A stretch of 64,000 nt of DNA, taken from positions 4,957,001-5,021,000 of the forward strand of contig NZ_PKFQ01000001.1 of the NCBI RefSeq assembly GCF_002939475.1, in the 5' to 3' direction. This document shows positions 25,559 to 34,358 of this stretch, in pieces (the stretch's first letter is position 1; each line of letters opens with the position of its first letter). Source of the stretch: Streptomyces cinnamoneus (GTDB lineage: Bacteria; Actinomycetota; Actinomycetes; Streptomycetales; Streptomycetaceae). A program made the position numbers and the translations under genes. The notes under the pieces are model-generated. The model was not told the origin of the DNA, did no database searches, and saw only the letters and a program-made list of their open reading frames with translations.

Positions 25559-26851
25559 TCAGGGCCGGCGCAGCCGCGCCGCCTTGAGCGTCATGTGCAG
25601 CAGCAGGCGGTCCTCGCCGTTGTCCAGGTCGAGGCCCGTCAGCTGCTCGACGCGGCCCAGCCGGTAGTACAACGTCTGCCGGTGGATGCCCAGCGCCGCC
25701 GCGGCACGGCCCGCCTGGCCGGCGCAGTCCAGGAAGACCTCCGCCGTGCGGGCCAGTTCGGTGTGCGTCCCGGCCAGCAGCGGCAGCACCGAGGGGTCCG
25801 CCGCGCGCCGCTCCGACAGCCCGGTCAGCACCCGGTACGGACCGATCCCCGCCCACTCGGCCACCGGCCCCAGCCGCCGCTCGGCCATCGCCGCCCGGGC
25901 CGCCGCCAGCGCCTCGGCCCAGGCCTCCGGCAGCTCCTCCAGCCCCCGCCGCGGCGTGCCGACCCCGGCCGCCGCCAGCACCGCGAGGGCCGGCCCGCCC
26001 GGCCCCGAGGCCTCCGCGCGGCCGGCCCGCGGCGAGCGCAGCAGCCGGTCGGCCGCCGCCAGCGCGGGGGCCGGCGAGGTGGTGGCCCGCAGCCGGACCA
26101 GCGCGGCCAGCGCGGCCGAGCCGCCGGGCAGCGCGTCCGGCACCGCGCACATCGCCGCCACCCCCGACTGGGTGGCCAGCGCCGAGGCCGCACCGTCCCC
26201 GGCCGGCTGGTCGGCGTCGCCCTCGCCGTCGCCGGCCGGGCGCCACGGCGCCACGGCGACCAGCGCCAGCGGCCCCTCCGCCGTCGGCCCCAGCGCCTCC
26301 CGCAGCACGGCCCGCGCCGCCTCCCGGCCGGCGGGCCGGGCGGTCAGCAGCTCCCGCAGCAGCTCGCCCAGCTCGGCCCCCGCCCGGGCCTCGGCGGCCA
26401 GCAGGGCACCGATCCGGGCGGCCGTCTCCATGGCCTGCGCCAGCCGGGGGTCGGCGAAGGGCACCCGCAGGTCCAGCCCCGCCAGATGCTGCTCGTCCAG
26501 CAGCCACACATAGCCGTGCACCACCCCCCGGTGGCGCACCGGCAGACAGATGCGGCCCTTGAACACCCCGGCCGCGGGGTCCGGCGGAATGCGCAGGGGC
26601 GCCTGCGCCCGCGCGATGCCGAAGGCCTCGAACCACGCCCGCACCGCCGCCGTCGACCGCCGCTGGAGGATCGACCGGGTGCGCACCGGGTCCATGGTCA
26701 GTTCGAGGTCGTCGTCGCCCCCGTGGGCACCGAAGGCGATCAGGGCGAAATCGCGGTCCTCCAGCGTCGCGGGAGCGCCGAGCGCCGCCGAGATCTCGTC
26801 CACCAGCTGCTGATACTCGCCTCGCATGCCGCGCCGTGCTCCCTTCTGCAT
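25559..26851 (-). CDS. PucR-family regulator, probable proline catabolism activator
   Basis: This protein of about 430 residues ends in the PucR-type C-terminal helix-turn-helix (AAAALGIHRQTLYYRLGRVE, then LTGLDLDNGEDRLLLHMTLKAARL). The middle is a GGDEF-like degenerate CdaR region, very rich in Ala and Arg. The N-terminal part resembles the sensory region of Streptomyces PucR proteins. The ATG at 26851 is chosen because GAGGA lies 7 bp upstream; in-frame ATGs at 26875 and 26827 are possible. It is divergent from proline dehydrogenase, and PucR/PutR proteins of actinobacteria are known to activate proline use, so it probably controls the adjacent pair with proline as the signal. Confidence 0.88.
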   Translation of the reverse strand: MQKGARRGMRGEYQQLVDEISAALGAPATLEDRDFALIAFGAHGGDDDLELTMDPVRTRSILQRRSTAAVRAWFEAFGIARAQAPLRIPPDPAAGVFKGRICLPVRHRGVVHGYVWLLDEQHLAGLDLRVPFADPRLAQAMETAARIGALLAAEARAGAELGELLRELLTARPAGREAARAVLREALGPTAEGPLALVAVAPWRPAGDGEGDADQPAGDGAASALATQSGVAAMCAVPDALPGGSAALAALVRLRATTSPAPALAAADRLLRSPRAGRAEASGPGGPALAVLAAAGVGTPRRGLEELPEAWAEALAAARAAMAERRLGPVAEWAGIGPYRVLTGLSERRAADPSVLPLLAGTHTELARTAEVFLDCAGQAGRAAAALGIHRQTLYYRLGRVEQLTGLDLDNGEDRLLLHMTLKAARLRRP

Positions 26852-26903
26852 CCACCGGTCCTCATTGTCATACATCTGTCTGAGATCCCGGCCACGAACG
26901 CGT

Positions 26904-26913
26904 GACAGCTGTC
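26904..26913 (+). promoter_or_regulatory. palindrome in the regulator/proline dehydrogenase gap
   Basis: GACAGCTGTC is a perfect 10-bp palindrome in the 156-bp divergent gap. It is a candidate operator for the PucR-type regulator. The rest of the gap includes an AT-richer stretch (about 26938-26962) likely to hold the dehydrogenase promoter. Confidence 0.4.
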
Positions 26914-27007
26914 GATGGCTCCGCAGTGGCGTGAACCCTACGTTTCACGTTGAGTTACTTATGCCGTCTTCCCAGGTGGGAGCGGCCGTCATCCGTGGAG
27001 GTGCCCC

Positions 27008-27934
27008 GTGCTGGGTCCCGTGATCCTCGCTGCGTCCCGCAGTGACCGCATGCGCCGTTTCGTTTCGGCCGCCCCGGGCACCAAGCAGGTCGTCGACCGG
27101 TTCATCGCCGGCGAGACCGTCGAGCAGGTCATCCCGATCGTCAAGGACGCCGCGGCCAAGGGCCTTGAGGTCACGCTGGACGTGGTGGGCGAGGACATCA
27201 CCACGGTCGAGCAGTCGTACGCGGCGCGCGACGCCTACCTGGAGCTGATCGAGCGCCTCAAGGAGCTTGGTCTGGGCACCCGGGCCGAGATGTCCGTCAA
27301 GCTCTCCATGTTCGGCCAGGCGCTGGAGGGCGGCCACGAGCTGGCCCTCGCCAACGTCCGCCCGGTTGTCGAGGCCGCCGCCGCCATCGGCACCACGGTC
27401 ACCCTGGACGCCGAGGACCACACGACCCTCGACTCGATGTTCGCCATCCACGAGGAGCTGCGGAAGGACTTCCCGCAGACCGGCTGCGTCATCCAGGCCT
27501 ACCTCTTCCGCACCGAGGAGGACGCCCGCCGCCTCGCCGCGGCCGGCAGCCGGGTGCGTATCGTGAAGGGTGCGTACAAGGAGCCCGCCTCCGTCGCGTA
27601 CCAGGACAAGGCAGAGATCGACAAGGCGTTCGTCCGCATCATCAAGATCCTCATGGCGGGCTCGGGCTACCCGATGATCGGATCGCACGACCCGCGTCTG
27701 ATCGCCATCTCCCAGGAGCTGGCGCTGCAGGCAGGACGCAAGCTGGACGAGTACGAGTTCCAGATGCTGTACGGCATCCGCAGCGACGAGCACGTGCGCC
27801 TGGCCGCCGAGGGCCACCGGATGCGCGTGTACACCGCGTACGGCACCGACTGGTACGGCTACTTCATGCGCCGCCTGGCCGAGAAGCCCGCGAACCTGCT
27901 GTTCTTCGCCCGCTCCATCCTCACCAAGGGCTGA
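27008..27934 (+). CDS. proline dehydrogenase
   Basis: This is the monofunctional FAD enzyme that oxidises proline to pyrroline-5-carboxylate at the inner face of the membrane. The 308-residue TIM-barrel protein shows the family signature: VTLDAEDHTTLDSM, IQAYLFRTEEDARRL, RIVKGAYKEP (catalytic Lys/Arg region), and YEFQMLYGIR with YGTDWYGYFMRRLAEKPAN near the C-terminus. The GTG at 27008 follows GGAGG at 8 bp. The next gene, P5C dehydrogenase, starts 41 bp on and completes the pathway to glutamate. Co-transcription and control by the divergent PucR-type regulator are likely. Confidence 0.95.
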   Translation: MLGPVILAASRSDRMRRFVSAAPGTKQVVDRFIAGETVEQVIPIVKDAAAKGLEVTLDVVGEDITTVEQSYAARDAYLELIERLKELGLGTRAEMSVKLSMFGQALEGGHELALANVRPVVEAAAAIGTTVTLDAEDHTTLDSMFAIHEELRKDFPQTGCVIQAYLFRTEEDARRLAAAGSRVRIVKGAYKEPASVAYQDKAEIDKAFVRIIKILMAGSGYPMIGSHDPRLIAISQELALQAGRKLDEYEFQMLYGIRSDEHVRLAAEGHRMRVYTAYGTDWYGYFMRRLAEKPANLLFFARSILTKG

Positions 27935-27975
27935 GCCCCCCGATCCCCCCGAGCCCCGAAGGAGACACGGAACCC

Positions 27976-29607
27976 ATGGACGCTGTGACCCAGGTCCCCG
28001 CGCCGGTCAACGAGCCGGTGCACAGCTACGCCCCCGGCTCGCCCGAGCGCGCCCGTCTTGAGGCCAAGCTCAAGGAGCTGGCGGCCAACCCGATCGACCT
28101 GCCGATGACCATCGGCGGCGAGAAGCGCATGGGTGGCGGCGAGCCCTTCAAGGTCGTCCAGCCGCACAACCACGCCGCCGTCCTCGGCACGTTCCACCAC
28201 GCCACCACGCAGGACGCCCAGGACGCGATCGACGCGGCCCTGGCCGCCGCCCCGGCGTGGCGCGCGATGTCGTTCGACGACCGCGCCGCGATCATCCTGC
28301 GCGCCGCCGAGCTGCTGGCCGGCCCCTGGCGCGAGACCCTGGCCGCCTCCACCATGCTCGGCCAGTCCAAGACCGCCCAGCAGGCCGAGATCGACACCCC
28401 CTGCGAGCTCGTCGACTTCTGGCGCTTCAACGTGCACTTCGCGCGCCAGATCCTCGCCGAGCAGCCGGTCGCCAACTCCGCGGGCGTGTGGAACCGCAGC
28501 GACCACCGGCCGCTGGAGGGCTTCGTCTACGCGATCACGCCCTTCAACTTCACCGCCATCGCGGGCAACCTGCCGACCGCCCCCGCCCTGATGGGCAACG
28601 TGGTCGTCTGGAAGCCGTCCCCGACCCAGACGCACTCCGCGGTGCTGCTGATGCAGCTGCTGGAGGAGGCGGGCCTGCCCAAGGGCGTCATCAACCTGGT
28701 GACCGGTGACGGCATCGCCGTCTCCGAGGTGGCCCTGAACCACCCCGAGCTGGCCGGCATCCACTTCACCGGCTCGACCAAGACCTTCCAGTACCTGTGG
28801 AAGACGGTCGGCACCAACATCGAGAAGTACAAGTCCTACCCGCGCCTGGTCGGCGAGACCGGCGGCAAGGACTTCGTCGTCGCCCACCCGAGCGCCGACC
28901 GCGCCGTGCTGAAGACCGCGCTGACCCGCGGCTCCTTCGAGTTCCAGGGCCAGAAGTGCTCGGCCTCCTCCCGCGCCTACGTCCCCCGCTCCATCTGGGA
29001 GGACGGCTTCAGGGAGGAGTTCGCCGCCGAGGTCGACGGCATCACCATGGGTGACGTCACCGACCTGTCGAACTTCATCGGCGCCGTCATCGACGAGCGG
29101 TCCTTCGCCAAGAACAAGGCCGCGATCGACCGGGCCAAGGCCGACCCGTCCTGCACGATCGTCGCCGGCGGCACCTACGACGACTCGGTCGGCTACTTCG
29201 TCCGCCCGACCGTCATCGAGTGCACGGACCCGGAGAACGAGGTCTTCACGACCGAGTACTTCGGCCCGATCCTCGCCGTCCACGTCTACGAGGACGCCGA
29301 CTTCGACGCGATGCTGGCCCAGATGGAGTCCGTCTCGGCGTACGCCCTGACCGGCTCGGTCATCGCCGCCGACCGCTACGCGGCCGCCGACGCGATGGAG
29401 AAGCTCCGCTTCGCCGCGGGCAACTTCTACATCAACGACAAGTCGACCGGCGCCGTCGTCGGCCAGCAGCCCTTCGGCGGCGGCCGCGCCTCCGGCACCA
29501 ACGACAAGGCCGGTGCGGCCTCCAACCTCCAGCGCTGGGTCTCGACCCGGTCGATCAAGGAGACCCTGGTCCCGCCGACCGACTACACCTACCCGCACAT
29601 GGGCTGA
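27976..29607 (+). CDS. pruA: 1-pyrroline-5-carboxylate dehydrogenase
   Basis: This enzyme oxidises glutamate semialdehyde (from pyrroline-5-carboxylate) to glutamate with NAD. The 543-residue aldehyde dehydrogenase has the P5CDH subgroup motifs: FNFTAIAGNLPTAPALMGN, the general base Glu in VGETGGKDFV near residue 296, and the catalytic Cys in FEFQGQKCSASSRAY near residue 330. The length matches the eukaryotic-like P5CDH group. GAAGGAG lies about 10 bp before the ATG. It forms an operon with proline dehydrogenase and ends in a strong 13-bp hairpin at 29627. Confidence 0.97.
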   Translation: MDAVTQVPAPVNEPVHSYAPGSPERARLEAKLKELAANPIDLPMTIGGEKRMGGGEPFKVVQPHNHAAVLGTFHHATTQDAQDAIDAALAAAPAWRAMSFDDRAAIILRAAELLAGPWRETLAASTMLGQSKTAQQAEIDTPCELVDFWRFNVHFARQILAEQPVANSAGVWNRSDHRPLEGFVYAITPFNFTAIAGNLPTAPALMGNVVVWKPSPTQTHSAVLLMQLLEEAGLPKGVINLVTGDGIAVSEVALNHPELAGIHFTGSTKTFQYLWKTVGTNIEKYKSYPRLVGETGGKDFVVAHPSADRAVLKTALTRGSFEFQGQKCSASSRAYVPRSIWEDGFREEFAAEVDGITMGDVTDLSNFIGAVIDERSFAKNKAAIDRAKADPSCTIVAGGTYDDSVGYFVRPTVIECTDPENEVFTTEYFGPILAVHVYEDADFDAMLAQMESVSAYALTGSVIAADRYAAADAMEKLRFAAGNFYINDKSTGAVVGQQPFGGGRASGTNDKAGAASNLQRWVSTRSIKETLVPPTDYTYPHMG

Positions 29608-29626
29608 TCCCGGCCCTCCCGCAGGT

Positions 29627-29671
29627 GACACCGCCCCCGTACGGCCCTTCCGGCCGTGCGGGGGCGGTGTC
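29627..29671 (+). terminator. terminator of the proline catabolic operon
   Basis: A perfect 13-bp inverted repeat (29627-29639 and 29659-29671) starts 20 bp after the P5C dehydrogenase stop. Confidence 0.75.
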
Positions 29672-29682
29672 GTCGTCTCAGA

Positions 29683-29735
29683 TAGTAGGAAGTCCGAGTA
29701 ATAGTGGAGACAGCACGCCCGGCCTGGCCTAGCGT
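29683..29735 (+). promoter_or_regulatory. AT-rich repeated motif and candidate -10 before a 46-aa gene
   Basis: TAGTAGGA (29683-29690) and the related ATAGTGGA (29701-29708) occur 18 bp apart around a GGAAGTCC near-palindrome, in an otherwise GC-rich region. A TAGCGT -10-like element follows at 29730-29735. Together they look like a promoter with a regulator site. I cannot name the regulator. The 140 bp between here and the gene show no other structure I recognise. Confidence 0.4.
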
Positions 29736-29906
29736 GGAGGAAGCCGAACGTCCCGCTCCATCGAGCGACGGCGGTCGTGGCCCGGTGCCCCGGCGCAGGT
29801 GATCCCTGCGGCACCCCGCCCCCGCCCCTTCTCCCGGCTTTCGATCCTTCTCACCTCCCGTCCTTCCCGCTCCCGCCGCGGGATCCAGTTTCAGGAGACG
29901 TGACTC

Positions 29907-30047
29907 ATGGCCGAAACCGCCGCTGTCCGCAGGACCCGCCGCGCCGCCCGCAACGGCGTCGACCGACAGGCCGACCGGGCCAACGCCGCCGCCGCGCTCC
30001 AGCGCGCGCTCGACCGTCGCGACAACGGCGGCGTGACCGGTCACTGA
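29907..30047 (+). CDS. small basic hypothetical protein (46 aa)
   Basis: This is a 46-residue, strongly basic, Arg- and Ala-rich protein (RRTRRAARNG, then ANAAAALQRALDRR) with a likely amphipathic helix in the second half. AGGAG lies 9 bp before the ATG and the codon third positions are G/C-rich. It has its own promoter-like region after the strong terminator upstream. Its stop overlaps by 7 bp the end of the convergent phosphatase gene. No family is recognised, so nothing more can be said of its function. Confidence 0.65.
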   Translation: MAETAAVRRTRRAARNGVDRQADRANAAAALQRALDRRDNGGVTGH

Positions 30048-31651
30048 CCGGCGCCGGAGCCGTTCTGGGGGCCGCTCCCGCCCGGCCGGGTGATGTCGAA
30101 GCAGTCGATCCGCGCCCCGCTCTCGGCCAGGGCCGACACCCGCAGCCGGGGGCGGGGGCCGGGCTCCGCCTCGACCGCGAGGAACGAGTAGCCCGTGTAG
30201 CGCACCCGCGACCACTCCACCTCCTCCGGGCTCTTCTCACGGCCCTTCGCCCAGTGGTAGCTGCTGATGGCGTCCACGTCGCGCTCGTGGCCCTCGTAGC
30301 TGTCCGGTGCGGGGAAGTCGTACAGCGACTTGCCCGCACCGCCCGCGGTGACGTAGACGATGCCGTCCCGGGTGGGGTCGGTGCTCCCGCCGACGGGCAC
30401 CCGCCGGCCGACCCGGCCCCGCCGGACGGCGTCCGTGCGCTCGTAGACGTGGTTGTGGCCGTTGACGACCAGGTCCACCTGGTGTTTCTCGAACAGGGGC
30501 ACCCAGGCGTCGCGCACGCCGCCGTCCGAGGCGTGCCCCTTCGTCGTGGAGTAGGCGCAGTGGTGGAAGAAGACCACGATGAAGTCGATGCCGCGCTGGG
30601 CGCGCAGCGCCCGCAGCCGCCGGTCGAGCCAGGCGGTCTGCCGGCCCCGGCTGTAGCCCGTGTTGACGGTGATCTCGTAGGAGACGTCGTTGGCGTCCAG
30701 TGCCACGACGGCCACGTTGCCGTAGGTGAAGGAGTAGACCCCGGGGGAGTGGCGGGGGTCGAAGCCGTTGTCCGGCAGGGCCCAGCGGGCGCTCTGGCCG
30801 CCGTAGCCGTTGGGTGAGTACCAGGCCTCCATGTCGTGGTTGCCGGTCGTCACCATCCAGGGCACGGACTTGGCGACCGACTCGGTCTGGGCCAGGAACT
30901 GGTCCCAGGTGCGGGCGTCGTAGACGTCCGTGGGCTTGCCGGCGCCGCTGTCGTCGGCGTAGCAGATGTCGCCCGCGTGGAGGTGGAAGGCCGGGTTCTG
31001 CCCCAGGATCAGCTGGTCGTTGGCGAGCGCGTGGTAGCTGACGCCCTGGTCGCCGAAGGCCGTGAAGACGAACTTCTCCGCCCGGTCCGGGGCCGTGCTG
31101 AACGTGCCGAGCGTGCCCAGGTGCCGGGGGTCGGCGGGGTCGAAGCCGTCGTGGCCGACGCCGTAGTAGTAGGTCTGCCCGGGGCGGAGGCCGTCGAGGG
31201 CGGCGTGCAGGTACAGCTGGTCCACCGCCGGGAGCTTCTTGGGCAGGGCCGGGGTGTGCAGGTCGCGGGCCTCGGCGGGGATCCGCTGGCTGAGGTCCCA
31301 GGGGCGCGGGCCCACGCGCACGTAGGGGCGCTTGACGGCGAACGGCACCTGCCACGAGATCCTCATCTGCGTCCGCGGATCGGCGCCGAAGGCCAGGTGC
31401 CGGCCGAAGGGGGCGACGAGCGAGCCGTCGACGCGGCCGGTGGCGGGGGAGGTCAGCAGGGTGGGCGCCGCCGTCCGGGCCCGCGCGGGGCCCGCCCCCA
31501 GCAGGCCCGTGCCCGCCACGGCGCCGGCGGTGGCCGCGCCCGCGCGCAGCATGCCGCGCCGGGTGAGGCGGGTGCGCAGGTACTCGTGCTGCTCGGGCAT
31601 CGTCATGCGCGCGGCGAGGCGCTCGGGAATTCCTACCCGTGGTGTGTCCAT
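30041..31651 (-). CDS. Tat-exported purple acid phosphatase-like metallophosphoesterase
   Basis: This 536-residue enzyme has a twin-arginine signal (TRRGMLRAGAATAGAVAG, cleavage likely after ARA near residue 59). A fibronectin III-like N-terminal domain follows (RISWQVPF... GLRPGQTYYYGVGHD), then the metallophosphoesterase domain with all five metal-ligand blocks in order: FGDQG, AGDICYAD, GNHDME, FFHHCAYS and GHNHVYER. These are the purple acid phosphatase set, including the Tyr of GDxxY that colours the enzyme. It would hydrolyse phosphomonoesters outside the cell. The ATG at 31651 is the likely start, though its ribosome-binding site is weak. It is divergent from leuB. Confidence 0.92.
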   Translation of the reverse strand: MDTPRVGIPERLAARMTMPEQHEYLRTRLTRRGMLRAGAATAGAVAGTGLLGAGPARARTAAPTLLTSPATGRVDGSLVAPFGRHLAFGADPRTQMRISWQVPFAVKRPYVRVGPRPWDLSQRIPAEARDLHTPALPKKLPAVDQLYLHAALDGLRPGQTYYYGVGHDGFDPADPRHLGTLGTFSTAPDRAEKFVFTAFGDQGVSYHALANDQLILGQNPAFHLHAGDICYADDSGAGKPTDVYDARTWDQFLAQTESVAKSVPWMVTTGNHDMEAWYSPNGYGGQSARWALPDNGFDPRHSPGVYSFTYGNVAVVALDANDVSYEITVNTGYSRGRQTAWLDRRLRALRAQRGIDFIVVFFHHCAYSTTKGHASDGGVRDAWVPLFEKHQVDLVVNGHNHVYERTDAVRRGRVGRRVPVGGSTDPTRDGIVYVTAGGAGKSLYDFPAPDSYEGHERDVDAISSYHWAKGREKSPEEVEWSRVRYTGYSFLAVEAEPGPRPRLRVSALAESGARIDCFDITRPGGSGPQNGSGAGQ

Positions 31652-31781
31652 GCCCGGGAACGTGCCAGGAATCGGCGACGGCGTCACGTATTTCGTATGA
31701 ACGTGGCCTGTCCGGCAGGCATCCTGTCCGAATAGTGGACGACGCGTGTCATACAGCGGGACGGGGGAGTACGGTCCCGGT

Positions 31782-32837
31782 ATGTCTCGCAGCATTCGCC
31801 TCGCAGTGATCCCCGGGGACGGAATCGGCCCCGAAGTCGTGGCCCAGGGCCTCAAGGTCCTTGACGCGGCGCTCCCTTCGGACGTGAAGGTGGAGACCCG
31901 TGAGTACGACCTCGGGGCCCGCCGCTGGCACGCCACCGGCGACACCCTGCCGGACGCCGAACTGGAGTCGCTGAAGGACCACGACGCCATCCTCCTCGGC
32001 GCCATCGGCGACCCGTCCGTGCCGTCCGGCGTCCTGGAGCGCGGGCTGCTGCTCAAACTGCGGTTCGCCTTCGACCACTACGTCAACCTGCGGCCCTCCA
32101 AACTCCTCCCCCGTACGGCCACCCCGCTCGCCGGCCGCCCCGAGATCGACTTCGTCGTGGTCCGTGAGGGCACCGAGGGCCCGTACGTCGGCAACGGCGG
32201 CTCGCTGCGCACCGGCACCCCCGCCGAGGTGGCCACCGAGGTCAGCCTCAACACGGCCTACGGCGTGGAGCGCGTGGTCCGCGACGCCTACGAGCGCGCC
32301 CAGGCGCGCCCGCGCAGGAAGCTGACCCTGGTCCACAAGAACAACGTCCTCGTCCACGCCGGTCACCTCTGGAAGAACATCTTCGACCGGGTGGGCCGGG
32401 AGTATCCCGAGGTCACCACCGACTACCTGCACGTCGACGCCGCGACGATCTTCTTCGTCACCCAGCCCGAGCGCTTCGACGTGATCGTCACCGACAACCT
32501 CTTCGGCGACATCCTCACCGACCTCGCCGCCGCCATCTCCGGCGGCATCGGCCTCGCCGCCTCGGGCAACATCAACCCCACCGGTGCCTTCCCGTCGATG
32601 TTCGAGCCGGTCCACGGCTCCGCGCCCGACATCGCCGGCACCGGCAAGGCCGACCCCACGGCCACGGTCCTCTCGGTCGCCCTCCTGCTGCGACACCTCG
32701 GCTACGAGGCGGAGGCGACGCGCATCGAGACGGCGGTCACGGAGGACGTGACGGGCCGCGACGGCTCGGCCCGCACGACGGACGAGATCGGCGACGCGCT
32801 CGCGTCCCGGGTACGGGCGGCCTCCGTAACCCCGTAG
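31782..32837 (+). CDS. leuB: 3-isopropylmalate dehydrogenase
   Basis: LeuB oxidatively decarboxylates 3-isopropylmalate to 2-ketoisocaproate in leucine synthesis and can serve the citramalate route to isoleucine. The 351-residue protein has GDGIGPEVV near residue 11, LLKLRFAFDHYVNLRPSKL, the REGTEGPYVGNGG segment with the substrate loop, KNNVL (catalytic Lys), the metal-binding Asp in TDNLFGDILTDLAAA, and the NAD-binding EPVHGSAPDIAGTG. It lacks the TGG/phosphate pattern of isocitrate dehydrogenase. The ATG at 31782 is set by homology; GGGGGAG lies about 15 bp upstream. It stands alone, divergent from the phosphatase gene. Confidence 0.96.
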   Translation: MSRSIRLAVIPGDGIGPEVVAQGLKVLDAALPSDVKVETREYDLGARRWHATGDTLPDAELESLKDHDAILLGAIGDPSVPSGVLERGLLLKLRFAFDHYVNLRPSKLLPRTATPLAGRPEIDFVVVREGTEGPYVGNGGSLRTGTPAEVATEVSLNTAYGVERVVRDAYERAQARPRRKLTLVHKNNVLVHAGHLWKNIFDRVGREYPEVTTDYLHVDAATIFFVTQPERFDVIVTDNLFGDILTDLAAAISGGIGLAASGNINPTGAFPSMFEPVHGSAPDIAGTGKADPTATVLSVALLLRHLGYEAEATRIETAVTEDVTGRDGSARTTDEIGDALASRVRAASVTP

Positions 32838-32896
32838 TCCGACGCTGTGCTCCGCGCGCGGTCGGATGCCACCATCGATTCCCGGCCGCGCGCACG

Positions 32897-32926
32897 TTTT
32901 CCGTCACGAGCCCCCCGAGCGATAAT
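32897..32926 (+). promoter_or_regulatory. candidate ilvE promoter
   Basis: TTTTCC (32897) and GATAAT (32921-32926) are 18 bp apart, about 100 bp before the ilvE start. GATAAT is a good -10; the -35 is weak. It is the only AT-rich patch in the 189-bp gap. Confidence 0.45.
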
Positions 32927-33026
32927 CGAACGTGGGGCCGCGATATGAGGCGAAGCTCGGACGTCCTCGATCCGTCAGGACGACAGTGAGCGCGGTCCGC
33001 CACAGACCAAGGTGAAGGACACGCAC

Positions 33027-34112
33027 ATGACGACGCCCACGATCGAGCTCAAGCCCACCTCGCACCCGCTCTCCGACGCGGAGCGCGAGCAGATCCTGGC
33101 CAGCCCCGGATTCGGCCGCCACTTCACCGACCACATGGTGACCATCCGGTGGACCGAGGGCCGCGGCTGGCACGACGCCCAGCTCGTTCCGTACGCGCCG
33201 CTGTCGATCGACCCGGCGAACATGACCCTCCACTACGCCCAGGCCATCTTCGAGGGCCTCAAGGCCTACCGGCAGCCCGACGGCTCCGTCGCGACCTTCC
33301 GGCCCGACGAGAACGCCAGGCGCTTCCAGGACTCGGCCCGCCGCCTGGCCATGCCCGAGCTGCCGGTCGAGACGTTCGTCGAGGCCTGCGACGCCCTGGT
33401 CAAGCAGGACAAGGCGTGGGTGCCCGGTTCCGGCGAGCAGTCGCTCTACCTGCGCCCGTTCATGTTCGCCACCGAGGTCGGCCTCGGGGTGCGCCCGTCC
33501 AACGAGTACCTCTTCGTCGTCATCGCCTCGCCCGCCGGCGCCTACTTCCCCGGTGGCGTGAAGCCGGTGTCGGTGTGGCTGTCGCAGGAGTACGTGCGCG
33601 CCGCCCCCGGCGGCACCGGCGCCGCCAAGTGCGCGGGCAACTACGCCGCCTCGCTGGTCGCCCAGGCCCAGGCCGCCGAGCACGGCTGCGACCAGGTCGT
33701 CTGGCTCGACGCGGTGGAGCGCCGCTGGATCGAGGAGATGGGCGGCATGAACCTGTACTTCGTGTACGGCAACCGCATCGTCACCCCGCGCCTGACCGGC
33801 ACGCTGCTGCCCGGCATCACCCGCGCCTCGCTGCTCCAGATCGCCGCCGACCTCGGCTACGAGGTCTCCGAGAGCCGCATCTCCGTCGACGACTGGAAGG
33901 ACGGCAACGCCGACGGCTCGCTGACCGAGGTCTTCGCCTGCGGCACCGCCGCCGTCATCACCCCGGTCGGCTCGGTCAAGTCCACCACCGGTGACTGGAC
34001 CGTCGGCGACGGCCAGCCCGGCGAGGTGACCATGAAGCTCCGCAAGGCGCTCCTGGACATCCAGACCGGTGCCGCCGAGGACACGCACGGCTGGATGCAC
34101 CGCCTCGGCTGA
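33027..34112 (+). CDS. ilvE: branched-chain amino acid aminotransferase
   Basis: IlvE transfers amino groups between glutamate and the keto acids of valine, leucine and isoleucine, with pyridoxal phosphate. The 361-residue type IV transaminase shows the HYAQAIFEGLKAYR block near residue 70, LYLRPFMFATE, the catalytic Lys in GGTGAAKCAGNYAASL near residue 203, and EEMGGMNLYFV followed by LPGITRASLL. The ATG at 33027 has GAAGGA about 9 bp upstream; an in-frame GTG at 33012 is less likely. It follows leuB by 189 bp and probably has its own promoter. Confidence 0.96.
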   Translation: MTTPTIELKPTSHPLSDAEREQILASPGFGRHFTDHMVTIRWTEGRGWHDAQLVPYAPLSIDPANMTLHYAQAIFEGLKAYRQPDGSVATFRPDENARRFQDSARRLAMPELPVETFVEACDALVKQDKAWVPGSGEQSLYLRPFMFATEVGLGVRPSNEYLFVVIASPAGAYFPGGVKPVSVWLSQEYVRAAPGGTGAAKCAGNYAASLVAQAQAAEHGCDQVVWLDAVERRWIEEMGGMNLYFVYGNRIVTPRLTGTLLPGITRASLLQIAADLGYEVSESRISVDDWKDGNADGSLTEVFACGTAAVITPVGSVKSTTGDWTVGDGQPGEVTMKLRKALLDIQTGAAEDTHGWMHRLG

Positions 34113-34192
34113 TCCGGCGGCGGCGCGCCGCCGGCCGGTGGCGGACCGCCCGTGGACACGCGCGGTCGGCCGTCGGCCGTCGGCCCGTGGGC

Positions 34193-34238
34193 GCGCTCGC
34201 GTGCGTCGTGCACGCGCGTGCGCTCGCGTGCGTCGTGC
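34193..34238 (+). repeat. direct 19-bp repeat between ilvE and an MHS transporter
   Basis: GCGCTCGCGTGCGTCGTGC occurs at 34193-34211 and again at 34220-34238. Its core GCGTCGTGC appears two more times by 34272. Just upstream the heptamer GTCGGCC repeats. The 246-bp gap holds no convincing gene, and the low-complexity repeats may reflect replication slippage. Confidence 0.7.
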
Positions 34239-34358
34239 TCATGCGTCGTGCGTGGGGTGCGTTGCGTCGTGCCGTGAACGCAACGCACGTAAGTACGCGT
34301 GATCGTTGCCGCCCGGACCCTTGTCCGAAACCGTGCTGTTCCGCCACCGTGATCGGCC

